Of a stretch of DNA of 64,000 nucleotides, positions 55,309 to 64,000 are shown piece by piece. The position numbers and the translations under genes were made by a program. Numbering within the stretch: position 1 is the stretch's first letter; every line of letters starts with the position of its first letter. The notes beneath the pieces are model-generated. The model had not been told where the DNA came from. It made no database searches and worked only from the letters and a program-made list of their open reading frames with translations. Source of the DNA: Paracoccus thiocyanatus (GTDB lineage: Bacteria; Pseudomonadota; Alphaproteobacteria; Rhodobacterales; Rhodobacteraceae); contig NZ_FTMK01000010.1 in assembly GCF_900156255.1 (NCBI RefSeq), positions 1 to 64,000 on the forward strand, written 5' to 3'.

Positions 55309-55823
55309 AGCGCGGCCAGGAACCGCGCCAGCCCCTGTTCGGGCGTGCCGTCATTGACCACCACCCGCGGCGCGATGCCGGGCGGCAGCGGAAAGCCCGC
55401 CCGCGCCAGCCGAGCCGCCTGATCCGCGCCGCTTTCGCGCCCGCGCCCGGCCAGCCGCCGCGCCAGCACCTCGGGCGGGGCCGTCACCAGCAGCACCACC
55501 AGGCCGGGAAACTGCGCCTGCGCCTCAGCCAAGGCGGCGCGGCTGGCATTGATGAGCAGCGTACCCTGCCCGGCCAAGGCATCGGCCGGGATGCCGTAGC
55601 CCAGCCCATGCGCGCGCCAGTGCAGGGCGAATGCGCCGGCCTGCCGGCGGGCGGCGAACTCGGCTTCGGTCACGCCCTCGAAATCCTCGCCGCCGGCCTC
55701 GGCCGGGCGGGTGACGACGCGGCGGGCGGCGCGGATGTCGGGCCGCGCGGCGCAGGCCAGCGCCATCAGCGTGTCCTTGCCCGCGCCCGAGGGGCCGACC
55801 ACGGCGACCAGCCGCCGGCTCAT
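55290..55823 (-). CDS. phnN: Ribose 1,5-bisphosphate phosphokinase
   Basis: This 177-residue guanylate-kinase-like protein has Walker [12 protein letters not shown] (about 9-19). It makes PRPP from ribose 1,5-bisphosphate, the recycling end of the C-P lyase pathway. The start overlaps the phnL stop by 4 bp. It is the last gene of phnGHIJKLN. Confidence 0.9.
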   Translation of the reverse strand: MSRRLVAVVGPSGAGKDTLMALACAARPDIRAARRVVTRPAEAGGEDFEGVTEAEFAARRQAGAFALHWRAHGLGYGIPADALAGQGTLLINASRAALAEAQAQFPGLVVLLVTAPPEVLARRLAGRGRESGADQAARLARAGFPLPPGIAPRVVVNDGTPEQGLARFLAALQPERV

Positions 55824-56503
55824 GCCGCCAGCCCCGGCGTGAAGCCGGTCACATCGACCAGCCGGTCGCAGACCCGGTCCCGCGCCCCCTCGTCGTGAAA
55901 GATGCCCAGGATCGCCGCGCCGCGGGCCTTGGCCTCTTCGATCAGGCGCAGCACCACCTCGCGGTTCTGCGCATCCAGGCTGGCCGTCGGCTCGTCCAGC
56001 AACAGCGCCGGATAGTCATGGGCAAAGCCGCGGGCGATGTTCACCCGCTGCTGCTCGCCACCGGAAAAGGTGGTGGGGGAAAGCCGCCACAGCCGCTCGG
56101 GAATGTTCAGCCGCGCCAGCAATTCGGCGGCCCGCGCCCGCGCGGCATCCGGGGCGACGCCCAGCCGCAACAGCGGCTCGGCCACCACCTCCAGCGTCGG
56201 CACGCGGGGCACGACGCGCAGGAACTGGCTGACATGGCCCAGGACCGCGCGGCGCAACGCCAGGATCTGCCGCGGCTCGGCCGTGACCACGTCCAGCTCG
56301 CCGATGCGGATCGAGCCGGCGCCGGCCAGGTAATTGCCATAGACCATGCGCATCAGCGTCGATTTCCCGGCGCCCGAGCGGCCGACCAGCCCGACGCATT
56401 CGCCAGGACCCACGCGCAGATGCGCCCCCGCCATCACCGGGATGGCGACGCCGCCCTGATTGTGCAGGGTGAAGCTTTTCGAAAGGTTCTGGATCTCGAT
56501 CAT
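55820..56503 (-). CDS. phnL: C-P lyase ABC-type subunit PhnL
   Basis: This 227-residue ATPase has Walker [10 protein letters not shown] (about 41-49), signature [15 protein letters not shown], and Walker [12 protein letters not shown]. It is one of the two ABC-like proteins of the C-P lyase complex and is not a transporter. ATG at 56503 is chosen because [18 protein letters not shown] is the family opening; the frame is open 20 codons earlier. Confidence 0.9.
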   Translation of the reverse strand: MIEIQNLSKSFTLHNQGGVAIPVMAGAHLRVGPGECVGLVGRSGAGKSTLMRMVYGNYLAGAGSIRIGELDVVTAEPRQILALRRAVLGHVSQFLRVVPRVPTLEVVAEPLLRLGVAPDAARARAAELLARLNIPERLWRLSPTTFSGGEQQRVNIARGFAHDYPALLLDEPTASLDAQNREVVLRLIEEAKARGAAILGIFHDEGARDRVCDRLVDVTGFTPGLAA

Positions 56504-56507
56504 GGGG

Positions 56508-57290
56508 CTACACCTGAAGGACAGAGGACACGAGAAGCTGGGTATAGGCATGCTGCGGATCATCCAGCACCTGGTCGGTCAGGCCGGTTTCGACCACCCG
56601 GCCCGATTTCATCACCATCAGCCGGTCGGCCAGCAGCCGCACCACCGCCAGGTCATGGGTCACGATCACCACCGACAGGCCCAGGTCGCGCACCAGCCCG
56701 CGCAGCAGGTCCAGCAGCCGCGCCTGCACGCTGACGTCAAGCCCGCCCGTGGGTTCGTCCATGAACACCAGCCGCGGCCCCGTCACCAGGTTGCGCGCGA
56801 TCTGCAAGCGCTGCTGCATGCCCCCGGAAAAGGCCGAGGGGCGGTCGTCGATGCGGTCCGCCGCGATCTCGACCCGGCCCAGCCAGTCGGTGGCGCTCTC
56901 GCGGATGGCGGCATAGTTTCGCGCGCCCACGGCCATCAGCCGCTCGCCGACATTGCCGCCGGCGGAAACGCCCATGCGCAGCCCGTCGCGCGGGTTCTGG
57001 TGGACATAGGCCCAGTCGCCGCGCAACAGCCGCCGCCGCTCTGCCTCGGAAAAACCCAGCACATCGGCACCGTCGAACAGGATCCGCCCCTGATCCGGGC
57101 GCTGGTGCCCGGCCAGGCAGGACAGCAGCGTCGATTTCCCCGAGCCGCTTTCGCCGACGATGCCCAGCACCTCGCCGGGATAAAGGTCGAAGCCGACATC
57201 GGCGCAGCCGATCCGCGGGCCGTAGCGTTTCGTCAGGCCCTGCACCGACAGCAGCGGCGCGGCGGTGATGGCGTTCTGCATCAGGGTCAT
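56508..57290 (-). CDS. phnK: C-P lyase ABC-type subunit PhnK
   Basis: This 260-residue ATPase has Walker [10 protein letters not shown] (about 46-54), signature [15 protein letters not shown] and Walker [13 protein letters not shown]. It binds the core complex PhnGHIJ. ATG at 57290 overlaps the phnJ stop by 4 bp; the frame is open upstream. Confidence 0.92.
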   Translation of the reverse strand: MTLMQNAITAAPLLSVQGLTKRYGPRIGCADVGFDLYPGEVLGIVGESGSGKSTLLSCLAGHQRPDQGRILFDGADVLGFSEAERRRLLRGDWAYVHQNPRDGLRMGVSAGGNVGERLMAVGARNYAAIRESATDWLGRVEIAADRIDDRPSAFSGGMQQRLQIARNLVTGPRLVFMDEPTGGLDVSVQARLLDLLRGLVRDLGLSVVIVTHDLAVVRLLADRLMVMKSGRVVETGLTDQVLDDPQHAYTQLLVSSVLQV

Positions 57291-58159
57291 GGCGTGGCTC
57301 CTTGCGGCGACAGGCGGCCGCGATGCCCCTGCGCCTGGCGCGAGGCGCAGAAATCGGTGTCGGAACAGACGAACATGCGGCTGCCCCGGTCGTCGGTGAT
57401 GACCTCGTCCAGATAGCTGCTGCCCGCGCCGCACAGGTCGCATGCGTGATCGGCCTTCGAGGCGGTAAAGGGATGGTCCTCGAAATCCAGGCTGACCACG
57501 TCGGAATAGGGCGGCAGGGCATAGATGCGCGCCTCGCGCCCGGCGCCGAAAAGCTGGATCGCCGGATTGCCGGCCAGTTTCGGATTGTCGAATTTCGGAA
57601 TGGGCGAGGGGTCCATGACATAGCGCCCCTCGACCCGGACCGGATAGGCATAGGCGGTCGCGATCTCGCCATGCCGGGCGATGTCCTCGTAAAGCTTGAC
57701 GTGCATCAGCCCGTATTCCTCAAGCTCGTGCATCTTGCGCGTCTCGTTCTCGCGCGGCTCCAGAAAGCGCAGGGGCTCGGGGATCGGCACCTGATAGACC
57801 AGGACCTGGCCCTCGGCCAAGGGCTGTTCCGGGATGCGGTGGCGGGTCTGGATCACCGTGGCGTCGGCGGTGCGCTCGGTCGTCTCGACCGCCGCCGTGC
57901 GCTGGAAAAAGCGGCGGATCGACACGGCGTTGGTGGTGTCGTCGGCGCCCTGGTCGATGACCTTCAGCCGGTCGTCCGGGGTCAGGCAGGCCGCCGTCAC
58001 CTGCACGCCGCCGGTGCCCCAGCCATAGGGCATGGGCATCTCGCGGCTGGCAAAGGGCACCTGATAGCCGGGGATCGCCAGCGCCTTCAGAAGCGCGCGG
58101 CGGATCATCCGCTTGGTCTGTTCGTCCAGATAGGCGAAGTTATAGGCTTGGTCGGTCAT
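57287..58159 (-). CDS. phnJ: C-P lyase radical SAM subunit PhnJ
   Basis: This 290-residue enzyme cleaves the carbon-phosphorus bond using a 4Fe-4S cluster and SAM. The four cysteines occur as CDLC, then 21 residues, then C-x5-C (in VCSDTDFCAS), exactly the E. coli spacing. The glycine that carries the radical lies in the N-terminal IPGYQVPFASREMPMPYGWG. ATG at 58159 overlaps phnI by 4 bp. Confidence 0.95.
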   Translation of the reverse strand: MTDQAYNFAYLDEQTKRMIRRALLKALAIPGYQVPFASREMPMPYGWGTGGVQVTAACLTPDDRLKVIDQGADDTTNAVSIRRFFQRTAAVETTERTADATVIQTRHRIPEQPLAEGQVLVYQVPIPEPLRFLEPRENETRKMHELEEYGLMHVKLYEDIARHGEIATAYAYPVRVEGRYVMDPSPIPKFDNPKLAGNPAIQLFGAGREARIYALPPYSDVVSLDFEDHPFTASKADHACDLCGAGSSYLDEVITDDRGSRMFVCSDTDFCASRQAQGHRGRLSPQGATP

Positions 58160-59238
58160 TCCGCCGCCTCCTGCATCTGCACGGCCTCGCGCCGCATCCG
58201 CCGGACCAGTTCCAGTTCCGCCTGGAAATCGACGTAATGCGGCAGCTTGATATGTTCCAGGAACCCCGTCGCCTGGATGTTGTCGCAATGGCTTAGCACG
58301 AATTCCTCATCCTGCGCCGGGGCGCCGGTGAAATCCTCGCCCAGTTCCTGCCAGCGCAGGGCGCGGTCCACCAGCGACATGGAAATCGCCTTGCGCTCGG
58401 ACTGGCCCATGACCAGGCCATAGCCGCGGGTGAATTGCGGTGGCTCGGTCTTCGAGCCCTTGAACTGGTTCACCGTGTCGCATTCGGTCAGTTCGACCTC
58501 GCCGATCTCGACGGCAAAGCCTAGCTCGGGCAGATCGACCTGAACCGCGACGCGGCCGATGCGCAATTCGCCGACAAAGGCGTGGGTGCGGCCATAGCCG
58601 CGCTGCGTCGAATAGGCCAGCGACAGGGTGAACCCCTCGTCCGCCCGCGCCAGCGCCTGCAAGCGCAGCGCGCGCGAAGCCGGCAGTTCCAGCGGCTGGC
58701 GCGTCAGGTCGGGGGCGGGCGTGTCGTCCCTGGGCTGCCCCTCGATCAGCCCGTCGCGGTCCAGCAGGCCGGTGACATGCGGCACCGGCTCGTCCCGTGC
58801 AGGCGCCTGCGGCGCGGGCGGCACCTCACCCTCCGCCGCCAGCGCGAAATCCAGCAGGCGGTGGGTATAGTCGAAGGTGGGCCCCAGCACCTGCCCGCCC
58901 GGCAGGTCCTTGAACGTGGCCGAGACGCGGCGATCGACCGCCATCGCCGCGGTGTCGACCGGGCGCGAGACGCCGAAACGCGGCAAGGTGGTGCGATAGG
59001 CGCGGATCAGGAACACCGCCTCGATCAGGTCGCCGCGCGCCTGCTTGATCGCCAGCGCCGCCAGGTCGGGATCGTAAAGCGAGCCCTCGGCCATCACCCG
59101 GTTCACCGCCAGCGCCATCTGCTCGCGGATCTGGGCCACGGTCAGTTCGGGGATGGCGGGATCGCCCCGGCGTTCCTCGGCCAGCCAGGCATGGGCGGCG
59201 TCGATGGCGCGTTCGCCCCCTTTGACGGCGACATACAT
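58156..59238 (-). CDS. phnI: C-P lyase core subunit PhnI
   Basis: This 360-residue subunit attaches the phosphonate to ribose by displacing adenine, with help from PhnG, H and L. MYVAVKGGERAIDAA is the family opening, and ECDTVNQFKGSKTEPPQFTRGYGL and LSHCDNIQATGFLEHIKLPHYVDF are conserved. Start ATG 59238 overlaps the phnH stop by 1 bp. Confidence 0.93.
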   Translation of the reverse strand: MYVAVKGGERAIDAAHAWLAEERRGDPAIPELTVAQIREQMALAVNRVMAEGSLYDPDLAALAIKQARGDLIEAVFLIRAYRTTLPRFGVSRPVDTAAMAVDRRVSATFKDLPGGQVLGPTFDYTHRLLDFALAAEGEVPPAPQAPARDEPVPHVTGLLDRDGLIEGQPRDDTPAPDLTRQPLELPASRALRLQALARADEGFTLSLAYSTQRGYGRTHAFVGELRIGRVAVQVDLPELGFAVEIGEVELTECDTVNQFKGSKTEPPQFTRGYGLVMGQSERKAISMSLVDRALRWQELGEDFTGAPAQDEEFVLSHCDNIQATGFLEHIKLPHYVDFQAELELVRRMRREAVQMQEAAE

Positions 59239-59804
59239 CAGGCGTCCTCCACGATGGTGCTGCGCGGCAGGGCGGCCAGGCGCGCGCCGCAGGTCAGGAT
59301 GCAATCGAAGCCCAGCGGGAACAGCCCCCGGTTGGCGCGGAAGGCGGCGGTTTCGGGCAGGGACAGCCGCGCCTCGGTTTCGATGCCGGGGCCGGTCAGG
59401 CGCGCGCCCTGCGCCTCTAGCCGGTCCAGTTCCACGATCAGCGTGGCCGAGCGGTCGGGATAGGACGGCTCGCCGATGCGAAAGCGGCTAAGGGGGTGCA
59501 GCGCATCCCAGCCGCCGAGCGCGAATTGCGCCTGATCGGCCGCAACCAGCGGGGCGCCGGTGTGAAAGCCGATCCAGCCGCGCAACGCCTCGCAATCCGC
59601 CGCGCCGGCCAGATGCAGCGGCGTAGTGGCGTCGGTCAGGGTCAGCAGCGCCACCCCGGCCGCGACCGAGATCGGCGCGGGCGGTTCGGCCCCCATGACG
59701 GCAAAGATGCGGCCGGGCCGGGCCATGGCCTCCAGAAGCGCGCGAAAGGCATGGGCGGATTGGGTCGAGGGGGCGGCGAAACCCCCGGTCAGGATGGCGT
59801 TCAT
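59238..59804 (-). CDS. phnH: C-P lyase core subunit PhnH
   Basis: This 188-residue subunit has TQSAHAFRALLEAMARPGRIF near residues 14-34 and GFHTGAPLVAADQAQFA in the middle, both PhnH patterns. It overlaps the phnG stop by 4 bp. It is part of the core complex and has no activity alone. Confidence 0.9.
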   Translation of the reverse strand: MNAILTGGFAAPSTQSAHAFRALLEAMARPGRIFAVMGAEPPAPISVAAGVALLTLTDATTPLHLAGAADCEALRGWIGFHTGAPLVAADQAQFALGGWDALHPLSRFRIGEPSYPDRSATLIVELDRLEAQGARLTGPGIETEARLSLPETAAFRANRGLFPLGFDCILTCGARLAALPRSTIVEDA

Positions 59805-60253
59805 GCGTCCTCTCCGCGCAGCATGGTGAAGAATTCGACGCGGGTGGCGGCGGCCTTGGCGGCGCGGCTGGCGCGCACCTGGGCGGCCTCGGCCCGCAGG
59901 GGGGCCAGCACCTGCGCCTCGATCCGCGGCGCCGCATCGGTCTGCATCAGCGCATCGGCCAGGGCGGCGCGGGCGGCATGGCCCTTGTCGCGGCCCTGCA
60001 CGCAGGCATGGCCCACCGCGCCCCCGGCCAGCCGGACCGAACAGCGGGTCACGGTCATCTCGCCCAGGTTGAAGGGCGCGCCGGTGCCGCCGATACGGCC
60101 CTGCACCATCACGGTGCCGATTTCGGGCGCGCGCAGCATCTCATGCGCGGGCAGGTCGGGCAGCAGCGCCGCCAGCCGCCCCGGCGGCGCCTTGGCCAGG
60201 GCCGAGATCCAGTCGCGGCGCCGGGCGGTTTCGGGTGGGGATGGTTGGGACAT
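59801..60253 (-). CDS. phnG: C-P lyase core subunit PhnG
   Basis: This 150-residue protein has RRRDWISALAKAPPGRLAAL near the start and VQGRIGGTGAPFNLGEMTVTRC in the middle, both PhnG-like. ATG at 60253 is preferred over an upstream in-frame start at 60298, which lies inside the operator. First gene of the core operon, 25 bp from the operator dyad. Confidence 0.88.
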   Translation of the reverse strand: MSQPSPPETARRRDWISALAKAPPGRLAALLPDLPAHEMLRAPEIGTVMVQGRIGGTGAPFNLGEMTVTRCSVRLAGGAVGHACVQGRDKGHAARAALADALMQTDAAPRIEAQVLAPLRAEAAQVRASRAAKAAATRVEFFTMLRGEDA

Positions 60254-60278
60254 TCCGGGCCTCGACAAGCTTGCGGGT

Positions 60279-60306
60279 TTGTCTAGTTTCCTATACAACT
60301 AGACAA
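60279..60306. promoter_or_regulatory. PhnF-type operator between phnG and phnF
   Basis: TTGTCTAGTT (60279-60288) and AACTAGACAA (60297-60306) are perfect inverted 10-mers around an 8-base spacer that also holds a TATAC core. The dyad is 25 bp from the phnG start and 64 bp from phnF, so one repressor dimer or two could block both promoters. TTGTCTAG/CTAGACAA is a plausible half-site for a GntR/HutC regulator. Confidence 0.75.
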
Positions 60307-60370
60307 GTGATAGCCTGCCCGCCGATTCGGCTCAAGGGCCGGGCGCGTGAATTTTTGGTGACAGGGAAAC

Positions 60371-61090
60371 ATGGCCCGCAATCCGATCTGGAAATCCATC
60401 GCCGACACGCTGGCCGGCGAGATCGCCGAGGGCCATTACCATCCCGGCGACAAGCTGCCGTCCGAGGCGGTGCTGGCCGCGCGTTTCGGCGTCAATCGCC
60501 ACACCGTCCGCCACGCGCTGGCCGCGCTGGCCGACAGCGGGACGGTGCGCTCGCGCCGCGGCGCGGGGGTCTTTGTCGCGGCGCGGCCGACCGATTACCC
60601 GCTGGGGCTGCGGGTGCGGTTTCACCAGAACGTCACCGCTTCGGGGCGCACGCCTTCGCGCCGGCTGACGCTGACCGAAACCCGCGCCGCCAATGCCGAC
60701 GAGGCCGAGGCGCTGCACCTTGCCCCCGGCAGCCCGGTGCATGTGGTCGAAGGCGTGTCGCTGGTCGATGGCCAGCCGGTCGCCGCCTTCCGCTCGGTCT
60801 TCGATGCCGGGCGCTTCCCCGAGCTTTTGCGGCATGTGGCGGCGATCCCCTCGGTCACGGCGGCGCTGGCGGAATGCGGGCTGAGGGACTACACCCGCGC
60901 CTCGACCCGGCTGACCGCGGAACTGGCGCCCGCGGTGATGGCGCTGGCGCTGGAACTGCCCCAGGGCGCGCCGGTGCTGCGCTCGGTCGCGGTGAACGTG
61001 GATGCGGGCGGCGTGCCGGTCGAATACGGCACCACCTGGTTTTCCGGCGACCGGGTGACGCTAAGCCTGCGCGCCCCCGACGGCTGCTAG
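60371..61090 (+). CDS. phnF: GntR-family phosphonate regulator PhnF
   Basis: This 239-residue HutC-type regulator has an N-terminal winged helix (LPSEAVLAARFGVNRHTVRHALAAL, about 33-57) and a C-terminal UTRA ligand domain. It is divergent from phnG and convergent with the phnE pair, overlapping by 4 bp. ATG at 60371 has AGGG upstream. It is expected to repress phnGHIJKLN and itself. Confidence 0.87.
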   Translation: MARNPIWKSIADTLAGEIAEGHYHPGDKLPSEAVLAARFGVNRHTVRHALAALADSGTVRSRRGAGVFVAARPTDYPLGLRVRFHQNVTASGRTPSRRLTLTETRAANADEAEALHLAPGSPVHVVEGVSLVDGQPVAAFRSVFDAGRFPELLRHVAAIPSVTAALAECGLRDYTRASTRLTAELAPAVMALALELPQGAPVLRSVAVNVDAGGVPVEYGTTWFSGDRVTLSLRAPDGC

Positions 61091-62412
61091 CCCTTGATCA
61101 GCCGGCGGCGCAGCCAGCCTGAAAAGCTGTCCATCGCCATCACCATCAGCACGATCAGCACCATGTAATAGGCCACGTCCTCCCAGTCCTTCTGGGTCTG
61201 GATCGCCTGGGTCAGCAACAGGCCGATGCCGCCGCCGACGATGGCGCCGATCACCGTGGCGCCGCGGGTGTTGGATTCCAGGAAATACAGCACCTGGCTC
61301 AGCAGCACCGGCGTCACCTGCGGGATCACCCCAAAACGCGCGCGCTGCACGGCGCCCGCCCCGGTCGAGCGTATCCCCTCGACCTGCTTTTCGTCGATGT
61401 TTTCCAAGGCTTCCGAGAACATCTTGCCGAAGCTTCCGGTATCGGTCAGCAGGATCGCCAGCGCGCCGGTCATGGGTCCGGGACCAAAGGCGCGGGCCAG
61501 CACGATGGTCCAGATCAGCCCATCGACGCCGCGGATGAAGTCGAAGACCCGCCGCAGCCCGAAACGCAGCGCGCCCAGCGGCATCATGTTGCGCGCCGCC
61601 ATAAAGGCCAAAGGCAGCGCCAGGATCGCCGCGCCGAAGGTGCCCAGAAAGGCCATCAGCACCGTCTCGAACATGGCCCAGATCACGTCGCCATGCCGCC
61701 ACATGGGATTGGTCCAGAAATCGCGCGCCATGGCGGCGATGTTGGGCAGGTCGGGAGTGACGCGCGGACCCCAAAGCGCGCTGGCGGCGATTTCGGGCCA
61801 GCTCATGTAGTGAAACGGACTGTCCAGGGTAAAGAAGAACAGCGCCCAGCCCGGCTCATAGCGAAAGGTCTCGACCTTGGAGCGGGTATAGGCAAAGCGG
61901 CCGGCCGGGGTGGTGACGCTGACCCGGTTGGCCGAGGCGCTGATCCAGTCGGGCAGCGGCTCGGGCGCGGTCAGGCGCAGCCGGCCGTCCTGGGGCCGGA
62001 TGTCGATCAGGCCGTAACCCGGCACGTCATAGCGCGCGCCTTGCGCGTCATAGGTGACGACATGGCCCTGGCCCAGGTCGATGCGGGTGGCGTCGTCCTG
62101 GGTGGCGATCCATTCCGGCAGGCGGTCGGCGGGATAGACCCCCTTGGCCTCGCCGTCGATGGCAACGCGCAGCGCGCCCGAGCGGTTGTCGCGGGTCACA
62201 TGGGTCTTGTGCTGCCAGAAATCCGCCAGCAGCACGGCGGCATTGTCCATCCGCGCCCGGCCCGCCAGCCCGGCCAGGTCAAAGGCGATGGCGGCATAGG
62301 CCAGATAGGCCAGGATCGCCAGCGGCACCGCAAAGGCTGCCAGCCGGCGGCGGGCAAAGCGGGTCAGCACGGTATCGGTCAGCGCGGGGGACAGCGTGGC
62401 GGTTGCGGTCAT
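61087..62412 (-). CDS. phnE: Phosphonate ABC transporter permease (PhnE, longer copy)
   Basis: This 441-residue permease has an extra periplasmic region (about residues 50-210) after the first helix, and then the PhnE core: VFDFIRGVDGLIWTIVLARAFG, GSFGKMFSEALENIDEKQVEGIRSTGA (the EAA loop) and a final helix pair. The long N-terminal part distinguishes it from the shorter neighbour. Both genes, 3 bp apart, presumably form a heterodimeric channel. Confidence 0.88.
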   Translation of the reverse strand: MTATATLSPALTDTVLTRFARRRLAAFAVPLAILAYLAYAAIAFDLAGLAGRARMDNAAVLLADFWQHKTHVTRDNRSGALRVAIDGEAKGVYPADRLPEWIATQDDATRIDLGQGHVVTYDAQGARYDVPGYGLIDIRPQDGRLRLTAPEPLPDWISASANRVSVTTPAGRFAYTRSKVETFRYEPGWALFFFTLDSPFHYMSWPEIAASALWGPRVTPDLPNIAAMARDFWTNPMWRHGDVIWAMFETVLMAFLGTFGAAILALPLAFMAARNMMPLGALRFGLRRVFDFIRGVDGLIWTIVLARAFGPGPMTGALAILLTDTGSFGKMFSEALENIDEKQVEGIRSTGAGAVQRARFGVIPQVTPVLLSQVLYFLESNTRGATVIGAIVGGGIGLLLTQAIQTQKDWEDVAYYMVLIVLMVMAMDSFSGWLRRRLIKG

Positions 62413-62415
62413 GGT

Positions 62416-63264
62416 TCAGCCCCTTACCAGCCGGCTGCGCGCCTGGTCCGACAGCCGGTCGATGGCGACGATGGCGACGAAAAGCAGCGCGAATATCGCC
62501 ACCACCTCGTCATAGCGGCCCATGCCCCATTGCATCGCCAGCTTCAGGTCGTAGCCGATGCCGCCCGAGCCGACGAAGCCCAGGATGGCGCTGGCGCGCA
62601 GGTTGATCTCGAACCGCATCAGCGCATAGGACAGCCAGTTCGGCGCCACCTGCGGCAGCACGCCCAGCCCGACCTGCTGGCCCCAGCCGGCCCCGACCGA
62701 GGCCAGCCCCTCGACCGGCTTCAGGTCGGCATTCTCGGCCACTTCGGAAAACAGCTTGCCAAGCGCGCCGGCGGTATGCAGCGAGATGGCGATGACCGCC
62801 GGCACCGGCCCGCCGCCCAGGATATAGATCAAGACCAGCGCGACCACGATTTCCGGCACGGCGCGCAGCGCGTCCATCAGCCGGCGAAACAGCCCGGTCA
62901 GCCGCGGCCAGCGCGCCAGCCCGCGCGTGGACAAAAGCGCCAGCCCCATGGCGGCCAGCCCGCCGATCAGCGTCGAGACGGCGGCGATGTTCAGCGTCTC
63001 GACCAGCGAGGGCAGGTGCTCGGCCAGCAGGCCCGGCAGGTTCGCGCGCTTCTGCCAGGCTTCGGCCAGCACCTCGGACGGAAAGGCGAGGACCATCGGC
63101 AGCCCATCGACAAAGCCGCCGGCATTGCGGCTTTCCGCCAGCCGGAACCCGGCCGCCATCATGGCGACGAAGATCACCAGCAACAGCCCGCCATACATGC
63201 GGCGGCGGCGCGCCAGTTCCAGATAGGCGTCGCGATGCGCCGCGCCGGGGGTAAGATCGACCAT
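62416..63264 (-). CDS. phnE: Phosphonate ABC transporter permease (PhnE, shorter copy)
   Basis: This 282-residue permease has six helices and the PhnE core motifs LMDALRAVPEIVVALVLIYI and LGKLFSEVAENADLKPVEGLASVGA (EAA loop). It lies between phnD and the longer permease gene, in the order phnD-phnE-phnE. The ATPase PhnC is not in the window and is probably upstream of phnD. Confidence 0.88.
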   Translation of the reverse strand: MVDLTPGAAHRDAYLELARRRRMYGGLLLVIFVAMMAAGFRLAESRNAGGFVDGLPMVLAFPSEVLAEAWQKRANLPGLLAEHLPSLVETLNIAAVSTLIGGLAAMGLALLSTRGLARWPRLTGLFRRLMDALRAVPEIVVALVLIYILGGGPVPAVIAISLHTAGALGKLFSEVAENADLKPVEGLASVGAGWGQQVGLGVLPQVAPNWLSYALMRFEINLRASAILGFVGSGGIGYDLKLAMQWGMGRYDEVVAIFALLFVAIVAIDRLSDQARSRLVRG

Positions 63265-63321
63265 GGGAAACCTGCGGATGGAAGATGGGCCGCGCCGTTG
63301 CGGGCGCGGCCGGGGGCGCTT

Positions 63322-63999
63322 TTACTGCGCCGTTTCCTGCATCTTGCGGGCGGCGACCACGCCCAGATAGGCGTCATGCGTCACCGGCACAAAATCCATG
63401 GCCTCGCCATGCGCGACGCCATAGGCGCAGTCGCGGTCGGTCTCGTGCAGGTCGGCGCTCAGCCGGATGAGCTTGTCCTTGACCTCTTGCGGCAGCGCCT
63501 TGCGCAGCACCATCGGCCCTTCCGGGATCAGCTTGGACTTCCAGATCTCGACCAGGTCGTTCATCTCGACCAGCCCGGCATCGGCGGCCTTGCGGAAGGC
63601 GCCCGAGTTATAGCCGTCCTCCCATTCGCCCAGCCCGTCGGCCCAGCTTACGCCGGCGTCGAAATCGCCGTTGGCCACGCCGATGATCGCCTGCTCATGC
63701 CCGCCCGCGAAACGGACCTGGCCAAAGAAATCCTCCAGCTTGCCATGGGTCTCGGCCAGCTCGGCCCCCGGCACCAGGTAGCCCGAGGTCGAGTTCGGCT
63801 CGGCAAAGGCGAAGGACTTGCCCTTGGCGTCCTGGATCGAGGCGATGCCGCTGTCCTTGCGGGCAAAGCCGATCGAGTAATAGCCGGTCGAGCCGTCCAT
63901 GTTCTGCTTGGTCAGCACCGGCTCGACCGCCTCGGGATCGGTCAGGTGGATCTTGGCATAGCCCGAGGCGCCCAGCCAGGCCATGTCCAGCGTGCCGCC
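63322..63999 (-). CDS. phnD: Phosphonate ABC transporter substrate-binding protein, N-terminus outside window
   Basis: This frame runs off the right edge; 226 codons including the stop are visible. The segments GYYSIGFARKDSGIASIQD, GKSFAFAEPNSTSGYLVPGAEL and ANGDFDAGVSWADG fit PhnD, whose ligand pocket uses Ser/Thr residues after a Tyr. The signal peptide is outside. It is 57 bp before the first permease gene on the same strand. Confidence 0.87.
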   Translation of the reverse strand, partial: GGTLDMAWLGASGYAKIHLTDPEAVEPVLTKQNMDGSTGYYSIGFARKDSGIASIQDAKGKSFAFAEPNSTSGYLVPGAELAETHGKLEDFFGQVRFAGGHEQAIIGVANGDFDAGVSWADGLGEWEDGYNSGAFRKAADAGLVEMNDLVEIWKSKLIPEGPMVLRKALPQEVKDKLIRLSADLHETDRDCAYGVAHGEAMDFVPVTHDAYLGVVAARKMQETAQ

Positions 64000-64000
64000 C

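Overview
The window is high-GC alphaproteobacterial chromosome, most likely Rhodobacteraceae and probably Paracoccus. This is judged from gene content and order: a psd-pssA-pmtA phospholipid operon, a type II sulfide:quinone reductase, an SqrR/BigR sulfur regulon, minCDE, TRAP transport, bkd and phn clusters. The species is inferred from gene style, not from a marker gene.

Layout. 1-0.35 kb: tail of an IS1634-type insertion sequence that cuts off the 3' half of a DUF4186 gene. 0.5-2.6 kb: phosphatidylserine, phosphatidylethanolamine and phosphatidylcholine synthesis on the minus strand. 2.7-4.0 kb: uracil/xanthine permease. 4.2-21.6 kb: a sulfide/persulfide island holding SQR, a small membrane partner, a decayed LysE exporter, an RND efflux pump with adaptor, cytochrome c', the SqrR-type repressor, a persulfide dioxygenase-like operon, cytochrome bd oxidase with its CydDC exporter, and a periplasmic DsrE-like protein. 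Six copies of one 16-bp dyad (arms ATTC/ATAC and GAAT/GTAT around 8 bases) sit in front of these transcription units. 21.7-24.7 kb: ribbon-helix-helix protein, glyoxalase-like VOC protein with a structured leader, and a two-gene GMC dehydrogenase. 24.8-26.7 kb: minCDE. 26.9-34.8 kb: phosphoribosyltransferase, TRAP transporter, Rnk, a spermidine synthase-like protein, MscS channel with an overlapping small zinc-ribbon gene, and a PQQ-dependent sugar dehydrogenase.

35-39.1 kb: a four-gene surface-polysaccharide operon (GtrB-like glycosyltransferase, epimerase, membrane glycosyltransferase, GtrA flippase) behind a structured leader. 39.1-44.7 kb: branched-chain 2-oxoacid dehydrogenase with a divergent Lrp-type regulator, followed by CbiZ cobinamide salvage. 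45.5-46.6 kb: an uncharacterised GSU2403-type nucleotidyltransferase behind a nested inverted repeat. 46.6-53.3 kb: a LacI-controlled sugar catabolic and ABC-uptake operon. 53.4-64 kb: C-P lyase phosphonate degradation (phnGHIJKLN, phnM, DUF1045 protein, phnF) and phosphonate ABC uptake (phnE, phnE, phnD, running off the right edge).

The genes fall into self-contained operons with 4-bp ATGA/TTGA stop-start overlaps, typical of the group. The most coherent story is the 4-22 kb island: SQR, persulfide-processing enzymes, a sulfide-tolerant terminal oxidase and an efflux pump apparently share one persulfide-sensing repressor.
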